Assembly: GCA_030068075.1 (NCBI GenBank)
Contig: JAINVK010000524.1
Coordinates: 1-64,000 of the forward strand
Direction of reading: 5' to 3'
DNA from: Paguma larvata
Taxonomy: Eukaryota > Chordata > Mammalia > Carnivora > Viverridae
Length of the DNA stretch: 64,000 bases
Of this stretch, positions 10,966 through 20,604 are shown one piece after another (the stretch's first letter is position 1; each line of letters begins with the position of its first letter). A model generated the notes under the pieces. The model was given only the letters and a program-made list of their open reading frames with translations. It was not told where the DNA came from and ran no database searches. The translations under genes and the position numbers were made by a program.

Positions 10966-11221
10966 AAAAAATAACATCTCACTTTCTGTGCTGACACCAC
11001 ACGGATGTGCAGGGCACCAGTCTTGGTGGGGGGGGGTGAGGGCGGGGCCAAGGCACAGGTGCAGCCAACAGGCACACACGCCCCACTCCTTCTAGCAGGG
11101 ATGTCCCTCCTTCCTGATTTCTATTACTTTTTAGTGATAACATTTTCCCCAAAGCTTCATCTGTTCCTTCTTATTCCCAAGAACACATAATCAAAAGTAT
11201 TAGTTTTCAAGGTTGTCCTAT

Positions 11222-11681
11222 GTTACAGGTTGAACTGCATCCCCCTGAAATTCTTATAGATGTCCTAACCCCCAGTCCCTCAGAATGTGACCTTGTTTGG
11301 AAGTAGAGTTGTTGCAGATGTTGTGAACTAAGATGAGGGACACTAAAGTAGGGTGGACCCTAACCCAGTAGGACTGCTATTCTTATGAAAAGGGGAGATT
11401 TGGAAACACAGAGACACAGAGACAAGGTCATGTGAATAAGCAACCAGATACTGCAGTGACATGTCTGCAAACCAAGGAATGTCAAACATGGCCAGGAAAA
11501 CACCGGAAGTTAGGAGAGCGTCTGGAACACATTCTCCCTCATGGTCCTCAGCAGACATCAACCTTGCTGACACCCAGATGTGGGCTTCTGGCCCCTGGAG
11601 CTGTGAGACGCTAAATTTCTCCTAAGCCTTGTGGGACTTTGTTACAGGAGCCCTACCTAGCAAACCAAAACAGCCTGTCAC
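11222..11681 (+). mobile_element. MLT1-type MaLR LTR
   Basis: A MaLR LTR by its order of phrases: 'gttgaactgcatccccctg', 'cctaacccccagtccctc', 'aatgtgaccttgtttggaa', 'agtaggactgctattctta', 'cacagagacacagagac', 'gggcttctggcccctggag', and an end resembling 'agcaaaccaaaaca'. A solo LTR about 460 bp long, with no internal region. Confidence 0.75.
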
Positions 11682-12112
11682 GTAAGCTTTACACAGATGT
11701 TCCCACAACTTCCCTGGGATATGATAACCCAGAAAACAAGGGAAGAAGGCCCTGGGGAGATGTCGTCATTGTCACACTTCAAGGGGTCTGCACATTACTC
11801 ATGGGAGGCCCCTAGGCCTTCAACTGGAAGCTAAATGACCCTACTAACAAGCTCAGAGATGTGTACTGCCCACCACAGACACAATCCTGATCTTGAATGT
11901 GCAGTTGAGTTTTTCAGGATGATAATAATTTTACAGCAGTTTCCTTTCTCATGTCAATAAACTCTAAGAGGCATGTTTTCATCATGAGAGGATTCTAAGG
12001 ATAAGATCGTAGAGTCTCTGCTATTATGGTTAAGCATTTGAATAAAGTATTAGATATTAAAATAGGACTTTTAGTTGAATCTCAACTTAATTTATTACAA
12101 TGCTTCAATGTT
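11682..12112. other. Unique sequence, nothing recognised
   Basis: No repeat family or exon recognised. The last bases form the imperfect duplication of the following SINE. Confidence 0.5.
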
Positions 12113-12338
12113 GGGGCGCCTGTCAGTCGTTTAAGCATCCAACTCTTGATTTCGGCTCAGGTCATGCATGATCTCATGGTTCATGCATTAGAGCCCTGCA
12201 TTGGGCTCTGTGCAGACAGTATGGAGCCTGCTTGGGATTCTCTCTCTCCTCTCTCTCTCTCTCCTCTCTCTGCTCCTCCCATGATCATGCTCTCTCTGTC
12301 TCTCATTAAAAAAATATGTAAAAATTTAAAAAAATAGT
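12113..12338 (+). mobile_element. Felid SINE, diverged
   Basis: A SINE with a shortened head (about 9 bp missing around box A), an extended CT tract and an A-rich tail. An imperfect duplication (caatgcttcaatgttg before, aaatgttttagtgttg after) suggests an older insertion. Confidence 0.88.
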
Positions 12339-12429
12339 AAAATGTTTTAGTGTTGAAATTTAGATGGCTTCTTCTTCCACTGAGAAGTGGAGTATAATTC
12401 TGGTCCACTGGCATATGGGCCAGAACTGG

Positions 12430-12974
12430 CGACTTCCTTGATCAAACAATGTGACAAAAGTAACACTCTGGGACACAGGAGCCTGAGTCATAAGAAGCCT
12501 GGCAGTTTCCAACTGAGTCTCCTAGAATGCTCACTCTGGGAGAAGCCAGCCACTATGTAATCAGAACAATTACCATAAGATCACCATGCTCTAAAAAAGT
12601 CCCAAAAGCCACATGAAGACCACATGAAAAGAGAGGGTGTCAGGTCAGCCCCTGCTGCTCCAGCCATCCTGGCCCAGGCATCATACATGCATGTGAGTGA
12701 AGGACCCTTTTAGATATTCCAGTTCCAGCAGACAGGGGATGAAAAAGAACCAGGCAAGCCGGCTGATAGACAGAACCTAGTCCCTAGACATATGGTCCCA
12801 GTACAGACATCCCAGCCATGGTAAGGTTCTAGCCACTGATAAGACAACACCACTGTGCCCTGCCTAAATTCCTCACTCCCCAAATCATGAACATAACGAA
12901 AGCGTGGTTGTTTAATGCTGCTAAATTTCAAGATGGCTTCTCATGCAGCAATATTGGTAACTTGAACAGCCCTT
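12430..12974 (+). mobile_element. MLT1-type MaLR LTR, degraded
   Basis: Recognised by its second half: 'catgtgagtgaagg', 'cctaaattcctcactcccc', 'ggttgtttaatgctgctaa' and an ending near 'gcagcaatattggtaactt'. These parallel the MLT1 3' portion, normally ending with 'ctgttgttttaagcc' and a 'gcaatagataact'-like motif. Heavily substituted. Confidence 0.55.
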
Positions 12975-13698
12975 CTATGAAGTATCTTTTTTTCTTTCTA
13001 GCTTCTGAGTTCGGTGGGTTTGTCTAGAGGTTACAGACTAACTGAAACTCCATTAAAGATGCTTTTTATCAAGCCAGCGAGACAAATACATCTTCCCACT
13101 ACAAAGAACTTTATTCTCTTTGGCAAACTGTATCTTCCACAGTGAAGTTACCCAGCAAAATATGTATCTCAGGTTTATACTCTCTAATAGCTGCCCAACT
13201 AAAATGGAGACTAAGACAGGATATTAGGAGTGTTACCACAATGCTTATAAATAAAGTGTGATTCAACTTAGTAAAAGTGAACTTGACTGGTCATTTATGG
13301 GTTTCACAGCTCTCATTTCAAGAAGGCATCAGACATTCCAAAGATAACGTGACTGAAGATTATAGAAACATGGGCTCTTCTGACTCAACAGGACCACAGG
13401 TCACCCATCTGGCCAGATATCACCTCCAGACAGACAGCCCCACATGACCGGAGAGATGTCTCCCCATTGTGTCTCTTCAGAGACGTAACCCAACCCTTTG
13501 CTGGTTGCCCTGCCTTTAGAGGCAAAACAACTTCCTCAGGTCTCATAAAAAAATATTCCTTGCTGGTACAATGTAAACCCTATTGCCACATTTGTCTAAA
13601 CTTGACTTTACAACCAATGATAATTGGATGTATAGTATCTGCTTTATAGATAACCTGCACCAAACAATTTTCAAATGAACAATGAAAACATTGTTTTG
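12975..13698. other. Unique sequence, nothing recognised
   Basis: Repeat-free to my eye. No exon with splice signals and a credible product was found. Confidence 0.5.
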
Positions 13699-13711
13699 AA
13701 ATGAAAAGTAA

Positions 13712-13956
13712 GGGGCATCTGGGTGGTTCGGTTGGTTAAACATCCGACACTTGATTTCAGCTCAGGTCATGATCTCAAGGTTCGTGAGATCAAGCCCCAT
13801 GTCAGGCTCTGTGCTGACAGCACAGAACCTGCTTGGGATTCTCTCTCTCACCCCTCTCTCTGCACCTCCCCGACTCATGCTTGTGCGCTCGCTCTTTCTC
13901 TCTCTCTCTCAAAAATAAACAAATAATAAAAACATTAAAACATTAAAAATAAAATA
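13712..13956 (+). mobile_element. Felid SINE with target duplication
   Basis: A full-length SINE with a diverged head and a long compound A-rich tail. The 13 bp duplication aaatgaaaagtaa (13699-13711) versus aaatgaaaagcaa (13957-13969) has one mismatch. Confidence 0.93.
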
Positions 13957-13969
13957 AAATGAAAAGCAA

Positions 13970-14960
13970 ACAATGCAACGCTAATAGCAACCAGAATCTG
14001 CCTGCACTTTGAGGAGTACTCTTCTCATAGACACAGCTACATCATCTCCTTGGGACCTAAGGTCAAGCCTGTGTCAGCCCCGTTTCCACAGAGATGTTAT
14101 AAAGCTCTCCCAGGTTCCACAACTGGTCCTAAGTGGAGCATTATTCAAATCTGGGTCTACCAGATGCAAGAGCCTGCAAGAAAAAGGTCTGGGTTGCACC
14201 AACCTAATGCCGCCTCTCCAGCAATGCATCTATGCGCTGCACACATTTAAACATTTCTCATCCCAACTCTGCCCCCAGCGTCTGGTTGGGCTCCTACATA
14301 AAGATCTTTTCCACAGATCCCAGGGCAAAATGACCAGAATTCTCAGGTCTGAGGTTCTTTGTTTAAAGGGGCATTAGGTTCCAGTTACCCTGTTGTTAGG
14401 TTTTTTAAATTATGTGAGGCAAGCAAAATTAATTTTAGATTACAAATTTCCTGCAGCTTTCCAAGAGGGTATTGTGTAGCTGGTAAAAGCAAATTGGCTA
14501 GGTCTGATTTATTGACCTGAAGGAATGTGCAAGTGCTAAGTGAAAAGTATAAAGCTGATGGAGACTGTGTATCATGTAAATCCATTTCCTATTAAAATAA
14601 AATTAAGGCACAGAAAACCCTCTGTGTATATCTGTGTGTAGGAAGGAGCAGAACAGTATGGGTGGAGACTCACAAACATCCAACTTAGGTTAGCAAAGAA
14701 GATTGGGTCAGAGCAAGGGGGTGTGCCTCCCTCCTTCTATAGATGTTCCCCCACTGTTTGGCTAGTCACAATGAGACTGTATTCTGCTTGTAATCCTGGG
14801 GTGTAAGGCAGAAATTACAGAGAAGTAAATAGCTATGTACAGCATGCAGCCAAAGAGGTTAGATAGCATTACATTACCTGTGGCTGAACATGCAGACTTT
14901 GAGATCAATTCCAGGGGAGAGTAATTTAAAATCAGAGACCTGGTAATAGTTTAGATTACT
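13970..14960. other. Mostly unique sequence
   Basis: Unique DNA except for a probable MIR at about 14079-14180. The 122-codon open frame at 14009-14377 overlaps that MIR and has no recognised domain, so I do not call a gene. Confidence 0.5.
14079..14180 (-). mobile_element. Probable MIR fragment
   Basis: The text 'cacaactggtcctaagtgga', 'attcaaatctgggtct' and 'accagatgcaagagcc' matches the reverse complement of the MIR core and tRNA-like part. Ancient, heavily diverged SINE. Confidence 0.5.
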
Positions 14961-14965
14961 GAGGG

Positions 14966-16238
14966 CCTTTGTTGTGCTATTTATATACACTGTCATTCAA
15001 TGTTTTTCTTCTAAAATTAACCGCCTTAACCATTTTTAAGTGTACAGTTAAGTGGTATAAATACATTCACATTGTTGTGCAACCATCTCTACCATTCATC
15101 CTCATAACTCTTTTTAAATCTTCTAAAACTGAATTCTGTACCTACTTAACACTAACTCCCCACTCTCCCTCCTCCAGCCCCTAGAAACCATCATTTTGCT
15201 TTCTGTCTTTCTGGTTTTGACTACTCTAAGTACCTTACACAAGTGGAATCATACAGTATTTGACATTTTGTGACTGCTTTATTCTACTTAGTGTAATGTC
15301 CTTCAGGTTAGTCCAGGTTGTAGCAAGTGTCAGAATTTCCTTCCTTTTTAGGGCTGAATGTATTCCATCATACATATAGACCACACTTTGCTTCCCCATT
15401 CATCCAGACATGAACAGTTGGGTTGCTTCCATGCTTTAGCTTTTGTGAATAATGCTGCTGTGAATGTAGAGGTATAAATACCTCTTTGAGACCCCACTTT
15501 TAATTCTTTTGTGTATATAAACGGAAGTGAGATTGCCATGTCCTGTGGTAATTCTATGTTTAATTTTATTGAGGAGTCTCCACACCGTTTTCCATAAAGG
15601 GTGCACCATTTTACGTTCCCACCAACAGTGCACAAGAGTTTCAATGTCTCGACATCCTGACAAATACTTCCTGTTTTCTGTTTTGTTTTTTTATAGTAGC
15701 CATCTTAATGGGTGTGAGGTAGTATCTCACTGTAGTTTTGATTTGCATTTCCCAAATGATTAATGATACTGAGCATCTTTTCATGCGCTTATTGGCAATT
15801 TGCATATCTTCTTTGAAGAAATGTCTATTCAAGTATTTTGCCCATTTTTGAATCAGGTTGTTTGTTTTGTTGTTGTTATGAAGTTGTAGGAATTATCTAT
15901 ATATTCTGCATATTTATCCCTTCTTAGATATATTATTTGCAAATATTTCCTCCCATCCTGTTGCCTTTTCACTCTGTGGGTAGTGTCTTTGATGTACAAA
16001 ATTTTCAAATTTTCTTCGAGTCCAGTTTGTCTATTTTTTTCTGTTTCCTGTGATATACCTAAGAAATCATTGCCAAATTCAATGTGGTGCAGTTTTTGTC
16101 TTATGCTTTCTTCTAAGAGTTTTATATTGTTTTAGGTCTTACGTTTAGGTCCTTGAACCATTTTAAATTAAGTTCTGTATTTGGTACAAATTCATTCTGT
16201 TGCATGTGGATATGCAGTTTTCCCAGCACTGTTTGTTG
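14966..16238 (-). mobile_element. L1 LINE, ORF2 end and 3' UTR, minus strand
   Basis: In reverse complement this is the C-terminal part of L1 ORF2 followed by the 3' UTR (left end, 'ccatttttaagtgtacagtt'). Diagnostic text includes 'ggttgcttccatgctttagc', 'attcccaccaacagtgca'-like sequence at 15610-15635, 'gatttgcatttcccaaatga' and 'catcttttcatgcgcttatt'. It is truncated at its 5' side near 16238 in the region coding the reverse transcriptase to C-terminal linker. Stops and frameshifts throughout; older mammalian L1 appearance. Confidence 0.85.
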
Positions 16239-16239
16239 T

Positions 16240-16404
16240 GAGTTGTCATTCAATTTTCACAAACACCCCATGAGTAGACCCTAACGCTATCCTGTTACAG
16301 ATGAGAAACTGAGGCACAGAGAGTAATTATCTTTAAATCCAGGTCAATGGTAGAGATGGGATTTTCACCCAGGCAGCCCACTCTACACTTTTAGTAATGT
16401 GTTG
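16240..16404 (-). mobile_element. MIR SINE
   Basis: The strong MIR core in reverse complement, 'ttacagatgagaaactgagg', 'cacagagagtaatta' and 'acccaggcagcccactc'. An ancient mammalian tRNA-derived SINE. Confidence 0.8.
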
Positions 16405-16560
16405 TGGCACTTAATGGTTGTGTTGACTTTGAGTAAATCATTTAATGCCTTTGAGGGTCATTTTCCTCATCTGTCAAATGAAAATGCTAATACCCACCTC
16501 TCTGCAAGGACACACTAAAGTGTTATATATACAAAAGTAAAGCATCTTGCCAGGTGCCAG
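16405..16560 (+). mobile_element. MIR SINE, 3' half
   Basis: Plus-strand MIR 3' half: 'tttgagtaaatcatttaatg', 'cattttcctcatctgtcaaa' and 'aatgctaatacccacctctc'. It abuts the preceding minus-strand MIR. Confidence 0.7.
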
Positions 16561-17689
16561 AAAAGAGGAGGCACTGCAGAACCGGTGACACTGTTGCTGT
16601 TTGTGGCTCTTACTACCCTGAGTGCAGCCTGAATCCCACCGGAATGGGGCCAGCAGCGCTGGCTGTGAGCAAAATGACACCAAAGACACTGGCATAGAAC
16701 CGTTCGGAGAGACGGAAGACTGACTGTCACAGCCCCTGTGGGTCAAAGAGTGCAGAGGAGGAGGTTATGAGGTGGGACAAGGCTTAGAACGAGAAACAAG
16801 GCCTAGAAACTTGGCTGGCAGAAATTGACCAGGGACATGGCCACCTAGCTCCCAGCTCAAGACACAAAATAAGGGACTGTTTCTTCATGTAGCTTCTGCA
16901 GGAAGATGCCCCTCCATCTCATTAGCCATCCACGAGGCCTGGCTGACTCACAGCCCAGCTTCCTGCTGAGCATTTGGCCCAAATGCTCCAACTGATGATG
17001 TCCTTTAGTATCTGTTCAACACTTACACAGAGCAACAGGAGTAAACTACTTTTAAGAACAAATGTTATGCCCACTTCCATAGTCCTAAAATAGTTTTTTA
17101 AATGCTATTTTCCAAATAACTGTGAGAGGCATCATAAATGCTTAAAACATAGATCATAAAATGAATTACTGATTCCCAACAAACAATGCTCTCCTACTCA
17201 GTGTAAAATTTTTAACTCTTGCTGGGCCTCGGACCCCATGTCTGGCCCTGTCGTCCACATTTGGGACTGCAGGAACACAACCTTCTCTGTTCTCAAGAGT
17301 ACTGCCAATCTCAGCAGGACTGGGCCAATTCCAGATTCACCAGCTCTAGCGTGAGTCCAGTACTTGCAGAAATCTGTGACCAGTAATGCATTTCTGAATT
17401 ACTCCATTGATGTTCTGAGCCTGGTGAGGGCAAAGGGGAAAAGTAAAGGGAAAACCAGAAGGAAAAATAATGGGTTCTAATGCCTAAGGAAGTGGAGACG
17501 AAAAAAGTAAACAGGACTTAATGGAGACAGACTGGGAGTGACAGGAGCCCCTCCAAGGACAGGTGCTGCACTGAGACAGGCCTGCCTCTAGCTTTGTGAT
17601 GTGTGGTGATTTTGAAGTGAAGGCATAAAGGGAATTTATACACCGTAACATGTTCAGCCCTTCCTCTACCATATGTCATAATAATATTT
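16561..17689. other. Unique sequence, nothing recognised
   Basis: Mixed-composition unique DNA. Two overlapping minus-strand frames near 16474-16746 are 70-90 codons long, start within the MIR and have no recognised domain. No gene is called. Confidence 0.5.
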
Positions 17690-17965
17690 CAATCATTAGA
17701 TCTGAACTAAATACAGATTTAATTTAGCAAATAATGTTTTAATGACAACAGCAGCAGCACCCAGCAGCGCTCCAATTTATGCATAACTTCGAGATAAATT
17801 ACATCTTTTGACTTGCAGAGAAAGATGCCTAATTAAGAAGATTTTCAAATATAAAGAACTGTCACTGTAAGGCATGTAATCTCATCACTACAAAGTCATT
17901 CATTATCATACGAAAATGTTACCGTTTAATAAACTGGTTATGTAAAACATTCCCAAAGTGGAATG
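17690..17965. promoter_or_regulatory. Candidate conserved non-coding element
   Basis: A repeat-free AT-rich block dense in homeodomain-like and octamer-like words: 'atttaatttag', 'cctaattaag', 'tttatgcataa', 'tttaatgac', 'aataaactgg', plus a CAGCAG/CAGCGC island. This is the composition often seen in vertebrate enhancers. No conservation test was possible. Confidence 0.3.
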
Positions 17966-18379
17966 CAACACAAAAGGTGCTGGCACAGTGTCTGGCTCAG
18001 TCCTCCCCAGTGTCATTGACCTTGGCTGTCCTTACCTTTATATATACCCACACGATGAGTATTTTTGCCATAAAATATTCTTTTATATTTCATGTTATTA
18101 TATCCTGGTTTTCTAGCTTGGTCTAGGTCTGAATTAGAATTTGTATTAGGGTAGGAGATTTAAGATCTCTTTAAGCACTCACTGGTGTTTAACAGTTTTT
18201 ATTAAGAGTTGCTTCAAAGTTATTGCAGGGTGAAATTATTAAGAAGTCTTTCAGTCAGATGCAATCTTGGTGGCCAGAAAAAGACAGTAAAATAGCCATA
18301 ATTCTTCGACCTTACCCAAAATGAAGGCAGACTCATGCTGTATACAATTCAGTACAAACACCAGATTTTGTGGTAGCAT
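17966..18379. other. Unique sequence, nothing recognised
   Basis: No family or exon recognised. AT-rich with scattered T-runs. Confidence 0.45.
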
Positions 18380-18560
18380 GAAGAAACTACATGAGGTCAG
18401 CCTGGAGGGTCAGGAACGATGCCTCAGGTGGGTTCTGTGGGATGAATGGGAGTTTGCCAGCTGCACTGACTCCAAGAAAGCATTTCAGGAGGAGGTTAGC
18501 ATGGACAATGCATGGAGCCTTGAGACAAAAACACCACAGGAGGCTGTCAGGTGTCTGGTC
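18380..18560 (-). mobile_element. L2 LINE fragment
   Basis: The plus strand shows antisense L2 3' region text: 'gggatgaatgggagtttgcc', 'gcatttcaggaggagg' and 'atggacaatgcatggagcc', corresponding to the L2 segment before its 3' end. Very old and diverged. The 111-codon open frame here is antisense noise. Confidence 0.5.
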
Positions 18561-19225
18561 AGGTGTCTGTTTGCTAATAAATTTGGCATTTTCCTCTACA
18601 GACAAGGTGGTGGGGTGGGGCATAGGAGGGCACTGAGCAGGATAGCAAAGAACTAGATCTTCAATAGTAAGCAGGATGGATCTAGAGCCAGGCAGGGGTC
18701 GTCAGAAGGCCAGTGATGAGGAGAGATGCTTAGAAGAACACTGTGTTTTCTGGTCAAATGTGTTTGCATCCTCACTGGGAAAGTGGAGTCAGATCAGTTC
18801 ACACAAAACCAACTGGGACAAGAGCCATTCCAATAAAGCTAAGCATAAGTGGGACTGTGAAGGCAACATCACACACAGACACCTTTATAATTTCTGACAG
18901 TTCTAAAAATTCTTTTTTTTTTTTTAACAAGAAACTAGTTATCACCTGGGGAAGCTTCTATCATCTCCCACCCCACGTTTGTTACCTGGAATGTTGCTAA
19001 TTTGATTTAAAAAATAGAAATATAAAAGCAACAATAATGATCTGGCAGTGTGGTTGAGGAAATTGCATGTGTGAGGGATTAGATGATGGAAAAGTCTAAA
19101 ACCCCTGCAAGAATCATCAGCCCCATTTCAAGATTTCCATGACATAAGAACCATGGACTGTCTACTCCTATTTCTCTACATGCCCCTGAGTTTTGTTTCT
19201 ACTCTATTTTTTTCCTTTCCAATTT
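18561..19225. other. Unique sequence, nothing recognised
   Basis: Contains a 13 bp T-run near 18913 but no recognised family or exon. Confidence 0.45.
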
Positions 19226-19400
19226 AATGCTACATTTATTCATTACTCAAACATGCCAGGCACCGTGCTGGTGTAGCACAGGTATGCAGCAATGAACTAG
19301 CCAGAACAGCTTCCACACCTGGGGCTGACGTTTCTGTGAAGCAGACAGTCAGTGCCCACACAGCTGGTTATCAAGTACAGTTGTGAGAAACACTCCCAAG
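19226..19400 (-). mobile_element. L2 LINE 3' end fragment
   Basis: Reads as antisense L2 3' terminus: 'tttattcattactcaaac', 'ccaggcaccgtgctgg', 'tatgcagcaatgaac', then 'gaagcagacagtcag'. First of three same-orientation L2 pieces in 1.4 kb. Confidence 0.55.
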
Positions 19401-19609
19401 GAGAGGTCAAGGTGCCTTTCGAGGTCAAGGTGGTAGACATATCTTGCTCAAACACACCTCCCTAGCTGTGGCACAGCTGCAACTAAAATCTAGAATTCCT
19501 CATTTCCAGCCTAGCAATTTTTTCTACCACATTCACTGTGCTCATTCATTTTTTTTGGTGTATTCCTTTGTTCATTCATTTGTACCTTCATTCCCTTGTC
19601 TATTCATTC

Positions 19610-19850
19610 TTTCAACGTTCAGCCAGTTATTCATCCATCAAATATATACAGAGCAGGCACTGAAGATGTGGGCCTCCTGTCCAGCAGAGAGGTACTGTGG
19701 TGTGAGGCATACCAAGCCTGTGGATGCTGCACTGAGTCGAATGTGAGTGCAAAGGGTGCATCTGCTGGTGAAGGCTGAATGAGCCTGGAGGGCTCAGCGA
19801 AGGCTTTGCAGAAGTGACCCTGAAAATCCTGGAGAACGAGCAGGAGTTCT
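19610..19850 (-). mobile_element. L2 LINE 3' end fragment
   Basis: A second antisense L2 end: 'ttattcatccatcaaatat', 'agagcaggcactgaag', later 'aaggctttgcagaagtgacc' and 'gagaacgagcaggagttc'. Diverged, non-coding. Confidence 0.5.
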
Positions 19851-19877
19851 CACTTCCACAATACGCAGTGAAAGCTG

Positions 19878-20600
19878 ACACACACCAGGCACTATGCAGA
19901 CCCTACGCCTGCCCTCTTAGAGGTCACGGTCAGCAGGCAGAGAGGCAGGAAGCAAAGACACGCATTTTGCAATGAGTGTTCAGGAATAAATTTAGCAGGT
20001 GACATGATGGGGAGTCCTGGGGGGTTTCTGTGGAGGAGGTGGTGATGTCTTGGTCCAGAGCGTGCACAAAAGGTGCCAGGAGAAGAACATTCCAAATATA
20101 AGGAAAAACCTGGGGTGTTCTAGAAACTGCCAGGAGGCCAGAGGGACACAGGGCATCGCTGGATGCAGTTGGCAGCTTGGGCAGAGCATTTCAGACCACA
20201 GGGAAAACTTTGTTTTTTTCCTATACATGATGAGAAGCCACTGGAGGGTTTTAGAAGAGCTACTGACAGGTTCCTATGAGTATCTTTAAAAAATCATATG
20301 GGTCAGGACCCCAAGCCCAAAGGGGTGTTTTCCAAGTAGCAAAGGATGCCCTTTCCTCTAGGTAATGCAGCAGATTCCAGCCTTCACCTCTTGGCCGGGG
20401 CCCTCGTGCAGAGCAGAGGGTTCCCTGATTCTGGGAACCTCTGACAAAAGATTGGGGGCAGGAAATGGTGGCTGGAACAAAAGAGGTAGCTGTAAAGACC
20501 GAGATGATAGAATTGATTGCAGATAGCTTTTGAAGGAAAACCTGGCAGGACTGGATGTGCATTTGTGTGGGACAGTGAGGGACACAGATTGTAAAGTATG
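19878..20600 (-). mobile_element. L2 LINE fragment, longest copy
   Basis: A third L2, starting at its 3' end ('acaccaggcactatgcag', 'tgccctcttagaggtcac') and reaching into the ORF2 C-terminal region ('agccactggagggtttt' is antisense to the Leu-Gln-Trp-Leu-Pro motif of L2 ORF2). Text after about 20290 is less certain. The 129-codon minus-strand frame at 20260-20649 overlaps this relic but is not an intact L2 product. Confidence 0.5.
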
Positions 20601-20604
20601 CCTC

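Noticed and set aside
11020..11060. CpG island or promoter
   Set aside because: A short G-rich patch of about 40 bp. CpG count and length are far below island criteria.
14009..14377. 122-codon plus frame
   Set aside because: Runs through a MIR and has no domain. Only a chance frame.
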